The notes under the pieces: generated by a model | What the model saw: only the letters and a program-made list of their open reading frames with translations | What the model was told of the DNA's origin: nothing | The model's database searches: none | Shown here: positions 21,271 through 32,541 of the stretch, piece by piece | Layout of the letters: each line of letters starts with the position of its first letter | Numbering within the stretch: the first letter of the stretch is position 1 | Assembly: GCA_001970955.1 (NCBI GenBank) | Contig: MPUH01000125.1 | Coordinates: 1 to 64,000 of the forward strand | Reading direction: 5' to 3' | From: Stentor coeruleus | Lineage: Eukaryota; Ciliophora; Heterotrichea; Heterotrichida; Stentoridae | Length of the DNA: 64,000 nucleotides | Program-made: the position numbers and the translations under genes

Positions 21271-23061
21271 CTATTTATAAAGTCTTTTATAAATGGTTTC
21301 TTTGCACGGAGTGAAGGATTTTAATCTATTGTTGGAACTGAGTTTATTTGTTACAGTTTTTGGAATTCTTATAATATCATCAGTATTTTCTTTGCTAATA
21401 AGAGTTATTTTAGCCATGCTATCTTTTCTATCTAAAGGTTTAGCAGTTGTTTCTTCTCGTGCTGTTTTTTCTTTAAGTACAGCAGTTTGTGATCTTTTAT
21501 GAATATTTACCCCATTCTCATCTTTTTCATTAAGATAGCTTTTTAAAAACTTCTCTATACCCATATACCCTCCTCCAACTCTACAAATCAAACACCCATT
21601 TTTAATTGCCACACTAACTTTCTTACTCCCATACACAAACACTCCATCCATAACCCTATCAAACTTTTCCTCAATCCCATAATTCTTCAAATACTCCAAA
21701 AATTTCTCATCCGCTCCTTTAAGCTTATTTTCAATTTCCTTACAATTTTTTTCTCTAACCTGATTCAACAAATTCTCATTAACCTTCTTCTCTTGTTCCA
21801 ATCCTTCTTTAAGCCTAGCAATTTCCCCAAGTAACTCAGAATTCCTAATATTCATATCTTCAATTGGTTTCTTATTATTTTCTCCACAATCTTTAGTCTT
21901 ATCTTTAATATATTTATCATCTAACATATTCTCAAGATCAGTGCATTTTTGTTTATATTTTTTGACTTCTTGAGTTAATTCGAAAATTTTATGTTCATGT
22001 TGTTCAGTTGGGGATTTTAATAAATCTTCTAATTCTTTACTATGATATTCTGCAACTTTTTCAAGTTTTTGTTGGAGGAGTTTTCTGTTGAATTCTGATT
22101 CTTGAAGTTGTTCTAAACAGTTGTGCAGCTGAGTTTGCAGGTTTGTTACTTGGATATCTTTATCTAGACGGTCACCAAGGCTTATGGAAATGTTTTGAAA
22201 ATTTTTCAGGGAGATGATTTCTTGGTCTTTGTCTTCGATTCTTTTTTCATAACTTTGGAGCTTGTCTTCTGTAACTTTGGCATAGTCTTGGAACTCTTGG
22301 GTTATACGAATGAGCTGTTTTTCAATGTGCTCCCTTTGGAGGATTTCTTGTTTGAATAAGGTTTGCAAAGCTTCAACTTGTTTAATATGGTCCTCATGAA
22401 CAATCTGCAAATTGCCACAATGCATCTTATATTTTTCCAGCTGTATAGCCAACTTACTAAAGCATTCATGATTTGTCTGCATTAAATTGTTTTTATCCTT
22501 ACAATGTTCCATATTCAAATCCTGTAGCCTATTATCCAACTCTAACACCCTATTCCTGAGTTCTTTATTTTTTTCATTAATAATTCCTAATGCTTTTTTA
22601 CATTTATCATGGCCTTCAAAGCTTCCCCTTGAATTATAAATTTTACACAAACTATTTTCAATATCAAACATCGAACTATCATATTCTGTTATCTCAGGTA
22701 CAGGGGTTAACAAAGATAACTGATTAACAGAAATGAGAATTTTTGTGTTTGGCAATGTTGAAGGGATTTGTGGCAAAGTCTCACCACCAGAACTTGTATA
22801 TAAAGGAAGCCAAACTGCTCCTTCTGATGGTAATGCTTCAAGATTTATGCTTACACTGCATTGAACTTGAGAGTTTTTTGATAGAGATTTGACAATTAAT
22901 TTCAATACACCTTTCAATGGGACTTCAGTACAGTTTTCATGAATTTCTGTTTCTTGAACTGAGATAACGTCAAGTAAAGAGTCATCGATGATTATATAGC
23001 AGCCGCTTTGGTCACCGATACCTTCAACTTTCAAAATGCTTAAACTCAGCCTATTTTTCAT
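21271..23061 (-). CDS. Coiled-coil protein with C-terminal GAS2-related (GAR) microtubule-binding domain
   Basis: 596 aa. Residues 1-115 form a beta-rich domain (LSLSILKVEGIGDQSGCYI...) that resembles a C2 domain. A long coiled coil runs from about 145 to 455. The GAR domain lies near 455-512: DGVFVYGSKKVSVAIKNG followed by CRVGGGYMGIEKFL, matching the family signature of a GDSK-like strand, VRVGGGW and a Leu-Phe-Leu helix. GAS2-type GAR domains bind microtubules. The Trp of GGGW is Tyr here. The basic, Ser/Thr-rich tail could add microtubule affinity. A link between membrane or C2 target and cortical microtubules is an inference that fits ciliate cortex biology. Confidence 0.75.
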   Translation of the reverse strand: MKNRLSLSILKVEGIGDQSGCYIIIDDSLLDVISVQETEIHENCTEVPLKGVLKLIVKSLSKNSQVQCSVSINLEALPSEGAVWLPLYTSSGGETLPQIPSTLPNTKILISVNQLSLLTPVPEITEYDSSMFDIENSLCKIYNSRGSFEGHDKCKKALGIINEKNKELRNRVLELDNRLQDLNMEHCKDKNNLMQTNHECFSKLAIQLEKYKMHCGNLQIVHEDHIKQVEALQTLFKQEILQREHIEKQLIRITQEFQDYAKVTEDKLQSYEKRIEDKDQEIISLKNFQNISISLGDRLDKDIQVTNLQTQLHNCLEQLQESEFNRKLLQQKLEKVAEYHSKELEDLLKSPTEQHEHKIFELTQEVKKYKQKCTDLENMLDDKYIKDKTKDCGENNKKPIEDMNIRNSELLGEIARLKEGLEQEKKVNENLLNQVREKNCKEIENKLKGADEKFLEYLKNYGIEEKFDRVMDGVFVYGSKKVSVAIKNGCLICRVGGGYMGIEKFLKSYLNEKDENGVNIHKRSQTAVLKEKTAREETTAKPLDRKDSMAKITLISKENTDDIIRIPKTVTNKLSSNNRLKSFTPCKETIYKRLYK

Positions 23062-25304
23062 TATTCAACGGAATTTTTAAACTGATTTTAGAATTAAATT
23101 TTATAAGGTTTTGATTGAGGAAAATTGTAGAAAAGCTTGATAAAGATTTTTAGTGTGGGGATTTGGATTGCTTTTGAGATTAGATGATATGTTGGCGATT
23201 TTAGTATTGAGAAAAGTACTGAAAATGATGGATTTTTTTTAGTTAAGGGGTTATTGAAGATAGTTGGAAGTTTGGATAGGGGTTTTGTTTATGGTTGGAA
23301 GGTGAGGAGTATTGATGAGAAGAAAGGTGTGAAAGCATTTTGGCGGGATAATATGAAAGTGTTTTGAGTGGGGGAAATTTATTTGAAGGTGTTGATGATT
23401 GATGTGCTTTTGAGAATCAAGAATGATTTTGGATTAGTGGATGATAAGATTTGTCAGTGATTTTAAATTTTTATTAGATGATGTCTAAGAAAAATGCATA
23501 TGATTTCTTTTTGTGAAATAGAGATTAGATTTGAATTTTATTATATATTATATGATTGTAATTAATTTATTAAGATGATGAAGTCTATGATTTAGAGTAA
23601 ACATTTTGCTTTTATTAGTTAATTAGTATTATATGATACTTATTACTGTGAATTCATTTTAGAAATATTTGCATGATAGCAATAAATTACTAATCAAGAA
23701 AGTAAACTCGTTGGATTTAGGTAAAAATTGTTACTATTCTGTAAATTTCTCAATAAAATATTGGGAAAAATATGTAAAATTCTATCATCAATTTAAATAG
23801 AAATCTTTATCGTAAAAAATTTTAATTTTAAAATATAATAAATAAATTCTAACCAAGTTTAAGATTTAAATTATGGGTGGAAAGTGTAAGCTGTTCGAAA
23901 CCTAAAAAAAGAAAAAGAAAAACTTAAGGCTAATTAGTTGAAGAAATCCCTATAAATGAATATCAAAAAACTTAAAAATAAATTTTGAAAGAAAGCATTA
24001 GCATTTTAAAGGTACAACCTAGTGATAATAATTAAAGAGTAATTCAAAAATTATTTATGTCAAAAAATACAGGAATTGCTTTATAGATTTATTGCGAAGT
24101 CTCTTTTCAATGATGAAAGGAAATGGAATGAAATTAAACAAAGAGTTATTTACTATTTTATTACAAGGGCTGGACAATAGTCAAGCGATAATTCCTAACT
24201 AATACTAATACTATTTTATTACCAATAATGCCTTTTTTAACAGAACTCCTATTAGTTACATTGATAGCATTATTAAAATAGATTCTCAAGATAATCAATG
24301 GGTTGATATAATGATTTAGTAACAATTCATTGTTTCGATATTCAAATCGTTGTTGATTCAACTAAAAATATATTAGAAATATTGTATATCTAAAAAATCA
24401 ACCTAATCAAATCATAAATCCAAAACATCCTACAGGCAATCACTTTCAAATTTTCGGTGAAGGAGAAATTCTTTATGATTCTGCCTCTAATAAAAATTAT
24501 TCCCTAAGTTTTCCTATGCAAAATTAGGAAAAAGAATTAGCTAAAGTAAAATTAGCTTATTAGAAAATTCAGAATTTTTTCAATTTTAGTGAGCAAGATA
24601 CAAGAGATCACTATCAAAAGCTATTTGATTATTTAACTAAAGAAATAGTCTCAGAATAGTATGGTAATATAATTCAAGCAAAAAAGAATGAAAAAATAAG
24701 CAAAAAATTATGATGTCTTAAAATTCCTTTAACTAATGCAAAATCAGTTTACCAAATAAACGATGGGAAAGATACCGTCATAATACCTTTTAAATTTTTT
24801 TATCAAAACTATTTAATAACATCATCAAGAATCAGATAAAAAAAGTCCAACAAAAAGCACTTTTTCCTATAATACTTAATTCATAGCATCACCATTATAA
24901 ATCAAACTCACAATTTCCATCTTATAAACATTATTATTCTAAATGAAAACCATATCTCCTCTATACATAAACTTCATTTTTAGCATACTCATTCATATTT
25001 ATTAATATACTTAAATTACCCTAAATACCCTTTTCTGCTAAAAAAAATTCTCTCCAACATAAAATAATCAAATACCCATTTCTAAACTTCCATCATAATA
25101 TCCTTTTAACATAAACCACACATCATTTCTCTAATAAAACATGCAAAATCTCCATAATTTTTCTTCCCCCAATATAAATTTTTCTCTCAAGTAAAACAAA
25201 AATCCATATACTAATAACTATAATAGCATTCTAAAACACACAAATCTTAATTTACTATAAACCTTTTGATGATTAGAAATTTTCCTATTAACAATCTAAA
25301 TTAA
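23062..25304. other. Longest intergenic region, 2.2 kb
   Basis: G/T-rich to about 23470 (leader of the minus-strand gene), AT-rich in the middle, with a mixed coding-like stretch at about 23873-24840 that is interrupted by stops. It is A/C-rich and G-poor from about 24890 to the next plus-strand gene. Confidence 0.4.
23873..24840 (+). pseudogene. Possible decayed gene, family unknown
   Basis: Unlike neighbouring spacers, this stretch has balanced base use on the plus strand and runs of plausible codons. The best part is one frame from about 24399 to 24838, with about 147 codons and only four stops (three TAG, one TGA) where roughly eleven are expected by chance. The 5' half shows coding-like runs in other frames, with more TAA. 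I do not recognise a protein family. It may be an eroded gene, or chance in AT-rich DNA. Confidence 0.25.
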
Positions 25305-26327
25305 ATGGTGTCAACTCTAAAGAAGTCTAAGTGGCTGAATACTGATCAAGTAATTGCAAAAGTGGCTGAAGAAGATGTTCCTGCTACAGATGAAGACTCA
25401 AATGAGTCAATGAATTCATATGAATACTCAGACAATTCAAGTAGCCCTGTAGAAGAAATTTCATGTTTTGATTGTTTTGTAATAACACTAGATGAAGTGC
25501 CGCTAGAAAAAACTTCACTTTTATCATCAAGGACTAAGTCTTCTAACTTTCGAGATTGCATAAGCAACTACAAATCCAAATCTGCAACAATAATTCAACG
25601 GTTTATAAGGGCCCGTAAAAGAAGAATTCGTGGAGCAAAATTGGTAAAGGCTTTGAAAAACTCGCTACAAAACGCAAGCAAAAGGAAAGTTTTTATAAAA
25701 ATCCGCTCTTGGTTGCTTTCGGAGATCAACGCAGCTAAGATAATTCAAAAAGCTTGGAAACATCACAAGCGGTCTATAAACAGTCAAATTTCAAGCCCTC
25801 GAAGGCAATTACTAGCCAGGGCAGTGTCAATCGGAGGGACAATTCTTCGCATAAACAATTATATAGACGATATTGTTTCCCGTAGTAAAAGTCCAAGTCC
25901 TGAATCATCATTAGTATCAAATAATAGTCCTATTTTAAGACATTCAAGTTTACAAATTAAAAAGAAATCCAGCTGTATTAATTTAATCCCAAGTTTTTAT
26001 TCAGATGATTCAGAAACTATTGAAACTATATCAAGTACACCTTTACTTGAGCTTTCGGTCAATCAACATTGTAAAATTGTGTCTGTTGATCTTAGCACTT
26101 GTGATTGGGAATCGGTACAAGAAGAACCTCCTAAACAAGGGTATATTATGATGAAAAAACCTTTTAAAGTCAGAATTAAAAAAAAAACTTGTAAAATGAA
26201 TTTGGATGAACTTGAGGAAAAGTGTAGGATTGATTATAAGGAGTTTAAAAGTCGAAGGATTATGTTTGTAGACTCGTGTATACCACAGTTCAAGGAGGAT
26301 TCAGCGTTTTTTACCTCAAAAAGATAG
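25305..26327 (+). CDS. IQ-motif protein
   Basis: 340 aa. Two IQ-like calmodulin-binding helices are visible: SATIIQRFIRARKRR at about residue 94 and NAAKIIQKAWKHHKR near 145. Both have the IQxxxRxxxR-like core, the second with Lys in place of the Gln-Arg pair partner. The N-terminus (20-60) is acidic and Ser-rich; the rest is Ser-rich and basic without a known domain. IQ motifs bind apo- or Ca2+-calmodulin, so the protein probably acts as a calmodulin-regulated scaffold. No intron seen. Confidence 0.75.
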   Translation: MVSTLKKSKWLNTDQVIAKVAEEDVPATDEDSNESMNSYEYSDNSSSPVEEISCFDCFVITLDEVPLEKTSLLSSRTKSSNFRDCISNYKSKSATIIQRFIRARKRRIRGAKLVKALKNSLQNASKRKVFIKIRSWLLSEINAAKIIQKAWKHHKRSINSQISSPRRQLLARAVSIGGTILRINNYIDDIVSRSKSPSPESSLVSNNSPILRHSSLQIKKKSSCINLIPSFYSDDSETIETISSTPLLELSVNQHCKIVSVDLSTCDWESVQEEPPKQGYIMMKKPFKVRIKKKTCKMNLDELEEKCRIDYKEFKSRRIMFVDSCIPQFKEDSAFFTSKR

Positions 26328-26896
26328 AATGACGCTTTTTAGATAGTTTTGTTTAATATGCTAATCTGATGAATTATATTTCATTATAAGAAAATATTAT
26401 AAGAAAATCACTATAGCTTCCTTGATCTAAAAATCATAACAAAATTGATAAATAAGTCAATCAGAATAAAAAAAAACGAAAATTTTAACTTTGAGAAGGT
26501 AAATATGAAAACAGAAACTCATTTTTGCCAAAGTATATCAAATACCAATAATCAAAAAGTAATCTCTAAAGAATTATGAGAAAATATATAAAAAGTTATT
26601 TATCATGAGCATAATCTAATGCTTTCACTGAAAAAAAAGTGCAAAACAAGAGCTGAAATTAGACGGAATAAAAATAAACATAAAATTGTGATGAAATTTA
26701 AATTTATAAAAAAAATTCTTACAACTAGCATGAAATATGTGTTGATTTAGTTTAATAAACAAAAAATTATGAGAATATATTACAGTAATAAAAAAAGATA
26801 AAAGAGGATAGAGTGAGAAAAAAAAGTCTAAAACCAAGACATCTATTTAGAATCAGAATCAAAATCTTAACATCAATTTCATTCTAAAATTTATAT
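26328..26896. other. Intergenic
   Basis: A/G-rich on the plus strand, with a 43-codon Lys-rich open stretch at 26619-26750 that I do not call a gene. No other feature. Confidence 0.35.
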
Positions 26897-27397
26897 ATGC
26901 TTATAAATATGTCTTCTTTAACGTATCATGCTGAACATTTAGCATGGCAGCAAAGGGTCCAACAAGAGAAATCTCGGGCAACTAATTTCTATAAAACTCA
27001 AGTAGAAAGTCCATCCTACGATCAATCAGCAATTGAAAACAAGCCGATTTTCCCAAATGCAACAGTTGACGAAAAAGCAATCAATTATCGAGCCTTAAAG
27101 CATACGTTGGGGTATACATTTGGTGGTACAAGGCCTATAAAGCATGCTCTTTATGATAGTCCTGAAATAAGATCCTCATCAAAATCCCCTGAAAAACTTA
27201 GAAGACAAGTCAGAGAAGCCTCTCAAGGACCAAGTCCTTGTTTGTTACAGTTAGAAAAAGAATTAAGAGAAACAAGACAAAAGTGTGGAAGTGGAAGATC
27301 AATAGAAAATAGTCTTGCTTATATTCAAAAACTTGAAGAGAAACTCATTCAAGAACGTAAAAAACGAGTGAAGGCTGAATCTCGACTAAAAAATTAG
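26897..27397 (+). CDS. Small coiled-coil-tailed hypothetical protein, 166 aa
   Basis: The N-terminal half contains AEHLAWQQRVQQEK and a Gly-containing NYRALKHTLGYTFGG segment. A short charged coiled coil (about 115-166) ends the protein. Polar and basic with no membrane segment. A second ATG (26909) is an equally likely start. It converges on the next gene with only 72 nt between stops. Family not recognised; an axonemal or cortical role would be a guess. Confidence 0.65.
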   Translation: MLINMSSLTYHAEHLAWQQRVQQEKSRATNFYKTQVESPSYDQSAIENKPIFPNATVDEKAINYRALKHTLGYTFGGTRPIKHALYDSPEIRSSSKSPEKLRRQVREASQGPSPCLLQLEKELRETRQKCGSGRSIENSLAYIQKLEEKLIQERKKRVKAESRLKN

Positions 27398-27469
27398 CTA
27401 ATTAGCTTTTAATATTACTGCTCAATAAGCTTTTTTTTTATATAAGGAATTACAAAATTAAAAGCATTT

Positions 27470-30214
27470 TTAATAGTATTTGAAGATTTGGCTTGAATTT
27501 GAACTTGACAAGTTTTCTGTTTCTTGTGTTTGAAGTTTATCAAGCTTAAATTTTCTATAGTTTATATCTTGTTGAATAGCCCAACATTTATGTTCAAGTT
27601 CATCTTTTGTATTTTCTAGTTTTTGGACTTGATTTGATAGAGAAAAATGTTTATGTTTGTTTGATGTTGATACTGGATATGATATAAGGTTTATTGGAGA
27701 ACTTATTGTAGATTGAGGTTTAGTATGAGCTTGTGGACTATGTAAAGATCTGGGAAGTGATGGATATGAGAATCGGGAATTAGATTTTTGGCTTTGGATG
27801 CTGTTTAAAGATGGGTCAATTGAGAGCTTACGATGATCTTTTGAAGGGAGTGTTGATTTTGATGGGATAAAAGAGGAATCGTTATTGCGTAAGGGGTTTG
27901 ATAAGAAGCTGGGTTTATTTGTATTAGAAAAGTCACTTTTTAGGGTAAATGAAGGGTTTTTAGATGGGCTTTTGTTTAGGTTTTTAGCTTTATTTTCTAG
28001 TTCTTCGGAAAATGATTTGAGTTTTTCAGCTTTTTCTAGATCTGTTAGGTATTGGTTTTCTAGCTTTTGGATAACTGCTTCTTTATCTTTTATGTTTCTG
28101 TTTACATGATAGAATTTTAACTCTTTTGCTTTTAAATCTTCACTTTGGTACTTTGGAGTTTTTTCTAAACTTGAAGTTTTTAATTCATATTTTGATAGTG
28201 AAGGTTTTTTTGAATTGCAACTGTCAGGTTCTTTTGTATAATTTCCCAGTTTGATTTGGTCGATTTTACAAGTTAAATCATGAAGAGTTTCAGTTTTTTT
28301 TTGCATTTCGCAGTCTAAGGTTTGCAGTCTAGATTCATAATTTTTCATAGTATTTATTAGGTTTCCAGTTTCTGTTTTATGAAGTTTTCTAGTTTCTTCG
28401 ATTTTCTGCTCAAGGTCTAAAAGTATTTTTTGCTTTGACTCAATGTCTTGTAAAAGTTTTGAATGCTGACTTGCTGCGAGATCTTTATACTTCTCAATCT
28501 CTTCATACTTACTACTATTACTGTCTATTCTTATCTGTGACTCCTGAGCTTTTTTAATAATCTCATCATATTTTTCATTTTCCATATCAAACTTCTCTTG
28601 AAGCTTCCCAGTTTCAACAATCAGTTTATATCTTTTATCTTGAAAAATATCACATTCTTCCCTTAAAGCTTTAACTTTAATTTCCATTTTAGCTTTCTCA
28701 TTCTCAAGTTCTTCTTTCTGTAATTTCAGCTTACTTATCATCCCTTCTTCTCCTTTAATTTCCTGTTTCATCCTAAGAACTTCTTCATTACCAGCCTTAT
28801 AAAATATTTTTTCCTGATTGATTTTCTTGATTTTTTCACTGATTTCATAGTTTTTCTGCATATACTGTTTTATCAACTCATCTTTTTTTTCTTTAAATCT
28901 CTGGCATTTGCCTTTAAATTTGTCTATTTCCTTAGTTAAAAGCTCAAGATGTGAATATATTTTTTTAGCATCTAAAGGTAATTTTAATATATCAGCAAGT
29001 TTATTAAGAATTTTTGCATACAATTCTGATTGGTCTGGATTTTTTATAAGATGTGAAGACTGGCAAAGTTTTGTAGGCTTATCAGATTTTTCTATACCAA
29101 TCTGGTTAAGCATAGCGAATTCTGGGGTCTTTGGGGGCAGCTGAAACTCGCTTTGTTTTCTAGACAAATCTTGTAACACTTTATTCCTTTCTGCGATTAT
29201 ATTTTCAACATTAGCTAAATCTCTAGTCATTTCTAATATTCTTTTCTCTAAACTTATCATCTCATGCAGTTTATCATTGATTTTCTGATTATCTCTTTCT
29301 GAAGTATGAGAATTACTATTTAATTCAATCACACTGGTGCTTTTATGCTTTTCATCTTTTAAACATTTTTCTAAATATTGTATTTTTTCTTTAAGGTTTA
29401 TGATCTCTTCAGTGTTTTTTGAGGTCACTTCATAAAAATTCGTCCTTTCTTTATCGATTTGCTTTAAAACTTTTTCTGAAAACCTTTTACATTCGCTTAC
29501 CATATTTTCACTTTCTTCAGTCCAAACTTCATTTACGATAACTTTTAAGGCATTATCAAATATTTTAGAAACTTCATTACTTTCTGTTGATTTTCCAAGT
29601 AAAGTTTGGCATTCGTGGATTTTTTCTTTAGTTTTTTCAATGTCGTTTTTGAGCAGGTCAATTGATTTTGTAGTTTCTTTTAAGGTTAAGTCCAAAAGCT
29701 TAGCCTCAGTTATTTGGGATTTTGGTGTATTATTTATCATATCGTCGATTTTAGTTATTTCAGAAGCTACCTGAGCAAGTTCTTCTAATATACGACTGTA
29801 TTCAATTTCCATAATTGTTATGTTGTCTTTTATACGTTTTGTTTCGTCGATAAGCTTTATTTCTTCGACTATAAAGTTCCCTGTTTCTTTTTCTGTATTT
29901 CTAATGCTTTCTAATCTAGTTGCAAGTTGATGTAAGGTTTCTCTGCTTTGAGCCATATTTTGCTGATATCGAATTGATGCTTTATGCAATGTACTTGCTC
30001 TGTCTAGCATTTCTTTCATGTGATTTTTATCTAAATTTGGTTTATTTATTGCTTGAGATTTTTCTTGAGTTATTTGGAAGTCTCTGCTGAGAGAATTTAA
30101 TTTCTGATATTTTTCTTCTAGGGCAATTTTTAGATCTTTTAAGTTTTTCTTAATTACCCACATAGATGAATTTTGGTTTTCATTGTCAATATCTTTGATT
30201 GTTTTGCTAGACAT
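27470..30214 (-). CDS. Large coiled-coil protein, 914 aa
   Basis: Nearly continuous coiled coil from about residue 20 to 690 (Glu, Lys, Leu, Ile and Gln heptads), broken near 360-395 by a Pro-containing linker (QLPPKTPEFAMLNQIG). A basic, Ser/Pro-rich disordered region follows (about 690-850) with many SP and TP sites, then a last short coiled coil. No catalytic domain. Such layouts are common among centrosomal and basal-body proteins, which Stentor needs in very large numbers. The assignment is by type only. Confidence 0.8.
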   Translation of the reverse strand: MSSKTIKDIDNENQNSSMWVIKKNLKDLKIALEEKYQKLNSLSRDFQITQEKSQAINKPNLDKNHMKEMLDRASTLHKASIRYQQNMAQSRETLHQLATRLESIRNTEKETGNFIVEEIKLIDETKRIKDNITIMEIEYSRILEELAQVASEITKIDDMINNTPKSQITEAKLLDLTLKETTKSIDLLKNDIEKTKEKIHECQTLLGKSTESNEVSKIFDNALKVIVNEVWTEESENMVSECKRFSEKVLKQIDKERTNFYEVTSKNTEEIINLKEKIQYLEKCLKDEKHKSTSVIELNSNSHTSERDNQKINDKLHEMISLEKRILEMTRDLANVENIIAERNKVLQDLSRKQSEFQLPPKTPEFAMLNQIGIEKSDKPTKLCQSSHLIKNPDQSELYAKILNKLADILKLPLDAKKIYSHLELLTKEIDKFKGKCQRFKEKKDELIKQYMQKNYEISEKIKKINQEKIFYKAGNEEVLRMKQEIKGEEGMISKLKLQKEELENEKAKMEIKVKALREECDIFQDKRYKLIVETGKLQEKFDMENEKYDEIIKKAQESQIRIDSNSSKYEEIEKYKDLAASQHSKLLQDIESKQKILLDLEQKIEETRKLHKTETGNLINTMKNYESRLQTLDCEMQKKTETLHDLTCKIDQIKLGNYTKEPDSCNSKKPSLSKYELKTSSLEKTPKYQSEDLKAKELKFYHVNRNIKDKEAVIQKLENQYLTDLEKAEKLKSFSEELENKAKNLNKSPSKNPSFTLKSDFSNTNKPSFLSNPLRNNDSSFIPSKSTLPSKDHRKLSIDPSLNSIQSQKSNSRFSYPSLPRSLHSPQAHTKPQSTISSPINLISYPVSTSNKHKHFSLSNQVQKLENTKDELEHKCWAIQQDINYRKFKLDKLQTQETENLSSSNSSQIFKYY

Positions 30215-30435
30215 GTTAAATTATTATTTATTAATACATTAGCCAACCTTTAATAGCATTTATCACAGAACCTCCTTTATATAAAAATTAAGTCTTTAAA
30301 TTAACTAAAAACAACCAGTAACTAATCTAAACATATCAAAAATCAATAACTAAGCATAAAACTGATAGTTAAGTAGAATATTATATCTTAAATACAAAAT
30401 TAGCTTAAACCATATACAACTACGAGAATATCATA

Positions 30436-32399
30436 TTATTTAGTAATATCATTCATATCAAAATAACTAATGATTTTCTCTGACCTAATTGGCATACTAT
30501 GACTAAGCCTTATAATCCCCCCAACATCCTCATTATGAGCATTTCTTATCATCGGAGGGGTAATAAACGACCTTTTATTCTGAAACTGTAAAACTTTTCC
30601 AAACCTAAACTTCACATCATGCTCCTTATCTTCCTCCAATATCTTCTTCAGATTCTCCCAAATACCGTCTTTATTATAACTAACAGTTTCTGCACACATA
30701 ATTCTAACATTTATAACTTCATCTTTAGCTAAAGCTTCAATTTCTAAGCTAAAGTCCTTAGAAAACTCAGTTCCCATAAAATTTTTGACTATTTTAAGAA
30801 ACACAATCCTGTTTTCAAGATTCCCTTTTGAGTATTTTTTTATGCTCATTTCTATATATCTTTTCCAATCTTGGTTTTTAGAAAGCAGATACATTGAAAG
30901 TTTTGAGACTTCTTTAGCAGCTTGGAATCTTATTGTGCAATTTTGATCTTCACAGAGCTCTAAGGCTAAAGGCCAGATATTAGTATAAAGGTGGTTGTAA
31001 TCATAAACACCGATATACTCACAGATATTATGGGCAAAGGCATAACGATATCTCCAGTTTGTAGAATCTCTGCTCATGTTTTTTATGATTGTCTTGTATT
31101 TATCTCTATCTTCAGGGAAAAGTTCTCTTAAAAAATTAGGTAAATTGCTATACGCCTCAATTTTCAAAGACTGGTCTTCAAGAAAAGCATCATATACCTC
31201 AACCAACTCTTTCCCAGATATTTCAGCTCCAAGCATTTTAGCGATTTCATGCATTGACTGAATTAAACATATTTTATTTTTAGTTTCACCTTCCAGGATT
31301 TTGGTTAATAGTTTTTTCATATCTTCCCATGCTTGTGAACCTAAAGTAAGTAAAACAGCTGAAAAATAATATGCAACTGTATAAAAACCCGATTCTGTGG
31401 TTAACCAATAGTTTTTCATAACAAGCTTAGGTATTTGAATATGAGAATATATTATTACTAGGCTGCAGTTGTTAATAGCTTGTTCTTTAACCCATTTCGA
31501 CTTGTCATCTAGGAATTTGCAGTATATTGGCAGTAATAAGTCTTGCATATCTTTACTACTTTTTTGTAATATTTTGTAAAAAAATGCAATGCAATGCTTT
31601 CTTATATTCCAGATTTCGCTTTCACAATATTTTATATAGATTGAGATCAGCTTCGATTTTAAATTCTCAGCTTTTGGTAAACCAAAAGATTCAGCAAGTA
31701 ATTCAATCATAATCTTAGCCAATCCAATCGAATTCTCAGCCGATATCTCCCACATTTCTCTATAAAAATACTTCTCCACTACTTCCGGTCCAATATCCTT
31801 AGCAATATTCTTAATCAATTGCACACCTAAAATTGTGATATCTTCTTTAGTTTTATCTGATATCAGTGCTAAAGCAATTCTAACAATTTCATTTTCAATC
31901 CTATCCTTATCCAAATGCTTAATAACCTTAGGTATATTCTCTACCATAGCCCTTGTCACATCAATATCACTACTTAAAACTAATTTTCTAATAATTTCAA
32001 GTACAAAACTCATAACTTGTGTAGAAACAAGTGAACACTATATAAAAATCACTTGATTAATAACAGAAACTATATCAGCCAAATTCATAGCAAGTTCAAT
32101 TTGCACTTCTTTATTATCTTCAGCCTCTATAGTAATTTTACTATTGAAACTAAAAGCGGCTCTATAAATTCTATAGATTCTTCCCCAAGGTCTTCAAATG
32201 TATTACTTAATTCTTTGACAAAATTCTTACGTTCGATTATAATATCGCAAAGAGCATAAGTGTGAATTTTATATAGGCCAAAGTCACAAGAGCTTATACC
32301 TGTGAGTTTTTTATAACTTAAAGATCCTGGTCCAAAAAGATCGTCTTGGGTTAGATAAGACTTGGTGTCTATTATCCCTCTTAGAGTACCAAAATCCAT
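30436..32399 (-). CDS. HEAT-repeat PP4 regulatory subunit 1-like protein
   Basis: Three phase-0 exons: 32399-32142, 32124-32053 and 32037-30436, giving 643 aa. The introns are 32125-32141 (17 nt, GTAAAATTACTATAGAG) and 32038-32052 (15 nt, GTGATTTTTATATAG). The joined reading runs ...EPLLVSI-AEDNKEV...INQ-CSLVSTQ..., like the EPLL.LAEDKE.VR repeat of PP4R1. Tandem HEAT helices fill the rest; a segment NWRYRYAFAHNI followed by IWPLALELCED matches the C-terminal repeats of that family. PP4R1/PR65-type scaffolds hold the catalytic subunit of PP4 or PP2A. The first 55 residues have no recognised domain. PP2A subunit A itself is the main alternative. Confidence 0.8.
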
Positions 32400-32414
32400 A
32401 ATAAATAATAAACA

Positions 32415-32533
32415 AAGGTTTTTATGAGATAAAAAAGTGTAATTTTAGAATTGGATATAGATAAAAATATTCANAAGGTTTTTATGAGATAAAAAAGTGT
32501 AATTTTAGAATTGGATATAGATAAAAATATTCA
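32415..32533. repeat. 59-nt direct repeat around N32474 (assembly join)
   Basis: 32415-32473 and 32475-32533 are identical and separated by one N. Confidence 0.85.
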
Positions 32534-32541
32534 AAAATTAT

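Noticed and set aside
26619-26750. 43-codon Lys-rich ORF
   Set aside because: Low complexity from A-rich DNA; no motif.
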